DNA of 43,624 nt, from positions 1 to 43,624 of the forward strand of contig JAFXZK010000079.1 in assembly GCA_017541265.1 (NCBI GenBank). The letters are read 5' to 3'. Both the position numbers and the translations under genes were made by a program. The DNA is from Bacteroidaceae bacterium (GTDB lineage: Bacteria; Bacteroidota; Bacteroidia; Bacteroidales; Bacteroidaceae). The notes below the pieces were generated by a model, which saw only the letters and a list, made by a program, of their open reading frames with translations, was not told the origin of the DNA and ran no database searches. The first letter of the stretch is position 1. Every line of letters starts with the position of its first letter. Positions 43,507-43,624 of this stretch are shown in pieces.

Positions 43507-43624
43507 TTAGAATAGCATGAGTTGTTTGGAGTTTTCAATGTAGTATCCGTCCAAAGCTTGCGGTTTATTGTCAAAGAAACAATATGCAGCCAATGTGGCG
43601 ACCATGTTCATGATGAAGTTGTTG
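43507..43624 (-). CDS. C-terminal end of a probable transposase (partial, continues beyond the window)
   Basis: Read on the minus strand from the window edge, an open frame encodes 38 residues (NNFIMNMVATLAAYCFFDNK then PQALDGYYIENSKQLMLF) before the stop at 43507-43509. The NFIMNMVATLAAYCF helix and the following NKP are reminiscent of the last helix of DDE transposases of IS4-type elements, but this is recognition by eye on a short fragment. The bases beyond the stop (TTATCCCGAACTGAGGTATA on the minus strand, 43481-43500) could be the right end of the insertion sequence. Confidence 0.4.
   Translation of the reverse strand, partial: NNFIMNMVATLAAYCFFDNKPQALDGYYIENSKQLMLF

Overview
The window looks like a chromosomal segment of a Bacteroidales bacterium, probably close to Prevotellaceae. 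The evidence is recurrent TAnnTTTG promoter -7 boxes, start codons without obvious Shine-Dalgarno sequences, secreted glycosidases (GH29, GH2, GH98, GH36), a Bacteroidetes-type porin, BspA-like leucine-rich repeat proteins, and the V-type ATPase D-I-K order. Most of the window (about 1 to 35.5 kb) is moderately GC-rich; the BspA/membrane-protein block (about 35.7 to 43.6 kb) is clearly more AT-rich and looks accessory.

Layout. 1-1050: non-coding, repeat-filled, ending in a promoter. 1052-4294: V-type ATPase subunits D, I and K. 4355-8732: nucleotidyltransferase, GH29 alpha-L-fucosidase, uridine kinase, MltF-like lytic transglycosylase lipoprotein. 8800-17809: exported nitroreductase, lectin-GH2 beta-galactosidase, small membrane protein, porin, Gfo/Idh/MocA oxidoreductase, EamA transporter. 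17810-19440: repeats and a broken ORF6N gene. 19443-22590 (minus): hemolysin III protein and a three-domain acyl-activating/ACP/acyltransferase protein. 22737-29033: SWIM-SNF2 helicase, NAD-dependent epimerase, stand-alone IMP cyclohydrolase, MreB, MreC. 29030-34413: divergent GH98/GH36 pair. 34612-35562: Rpn/PD-(D/E)XK protein. 35775-39827 (minus): two BspA-like proteins. 39868-41708 (minus): unrecognised two-gene membrane module behind a long structured leader. 42064-43624: nested palindromes, an AlbA_2 protein with an apparent internal deletion, and the end of a probable transposase.

The most unusual feature is the density and placement of several families of short inverted repeats. (a) A G/C-rich family has arms beginning AGCCCCCTCCCC. 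One copy is a 126-bp element with perfect 30-bp terminal inverted repeats, lying in frame inside ntpI. Related copies or arms lie inside the genes for GH2, GH36, the acyltransferase fusion, the helicase and MltF, and across the start of the oxidoreductase gene. (b) An AT-rich family (TTGTAAATTGTCAAATTG) sits directly before four start codons and also lies inside mreC and the GH98 gene. (c) A roughly 120-bp element with GGCGGATTTGCAATCCG ends appears to supply the start codon of mltF and the 3' end of the broken ORF6N gene. (d) A GAAGATAGAGGA/TCTTCTATC family encodes the N-terminus and much of the signal peptide of the porin. Together these look like small, non-autonomous palindromic elements that enter or create protein-coding sequence, resembling the Rickettsia palindromic elements in principle but not recognisably related to them.

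Possible pathways: the four secreted glycosidases could together attack fucosylated and galactosylated glycans such as host blood-group structures, although GH98 also includes xylanases and there is no SusC/SusD pair here. MreB and MreC shape the cell, and MltF trims murein. All assignments come from reading motifs by eye; no database search was run.
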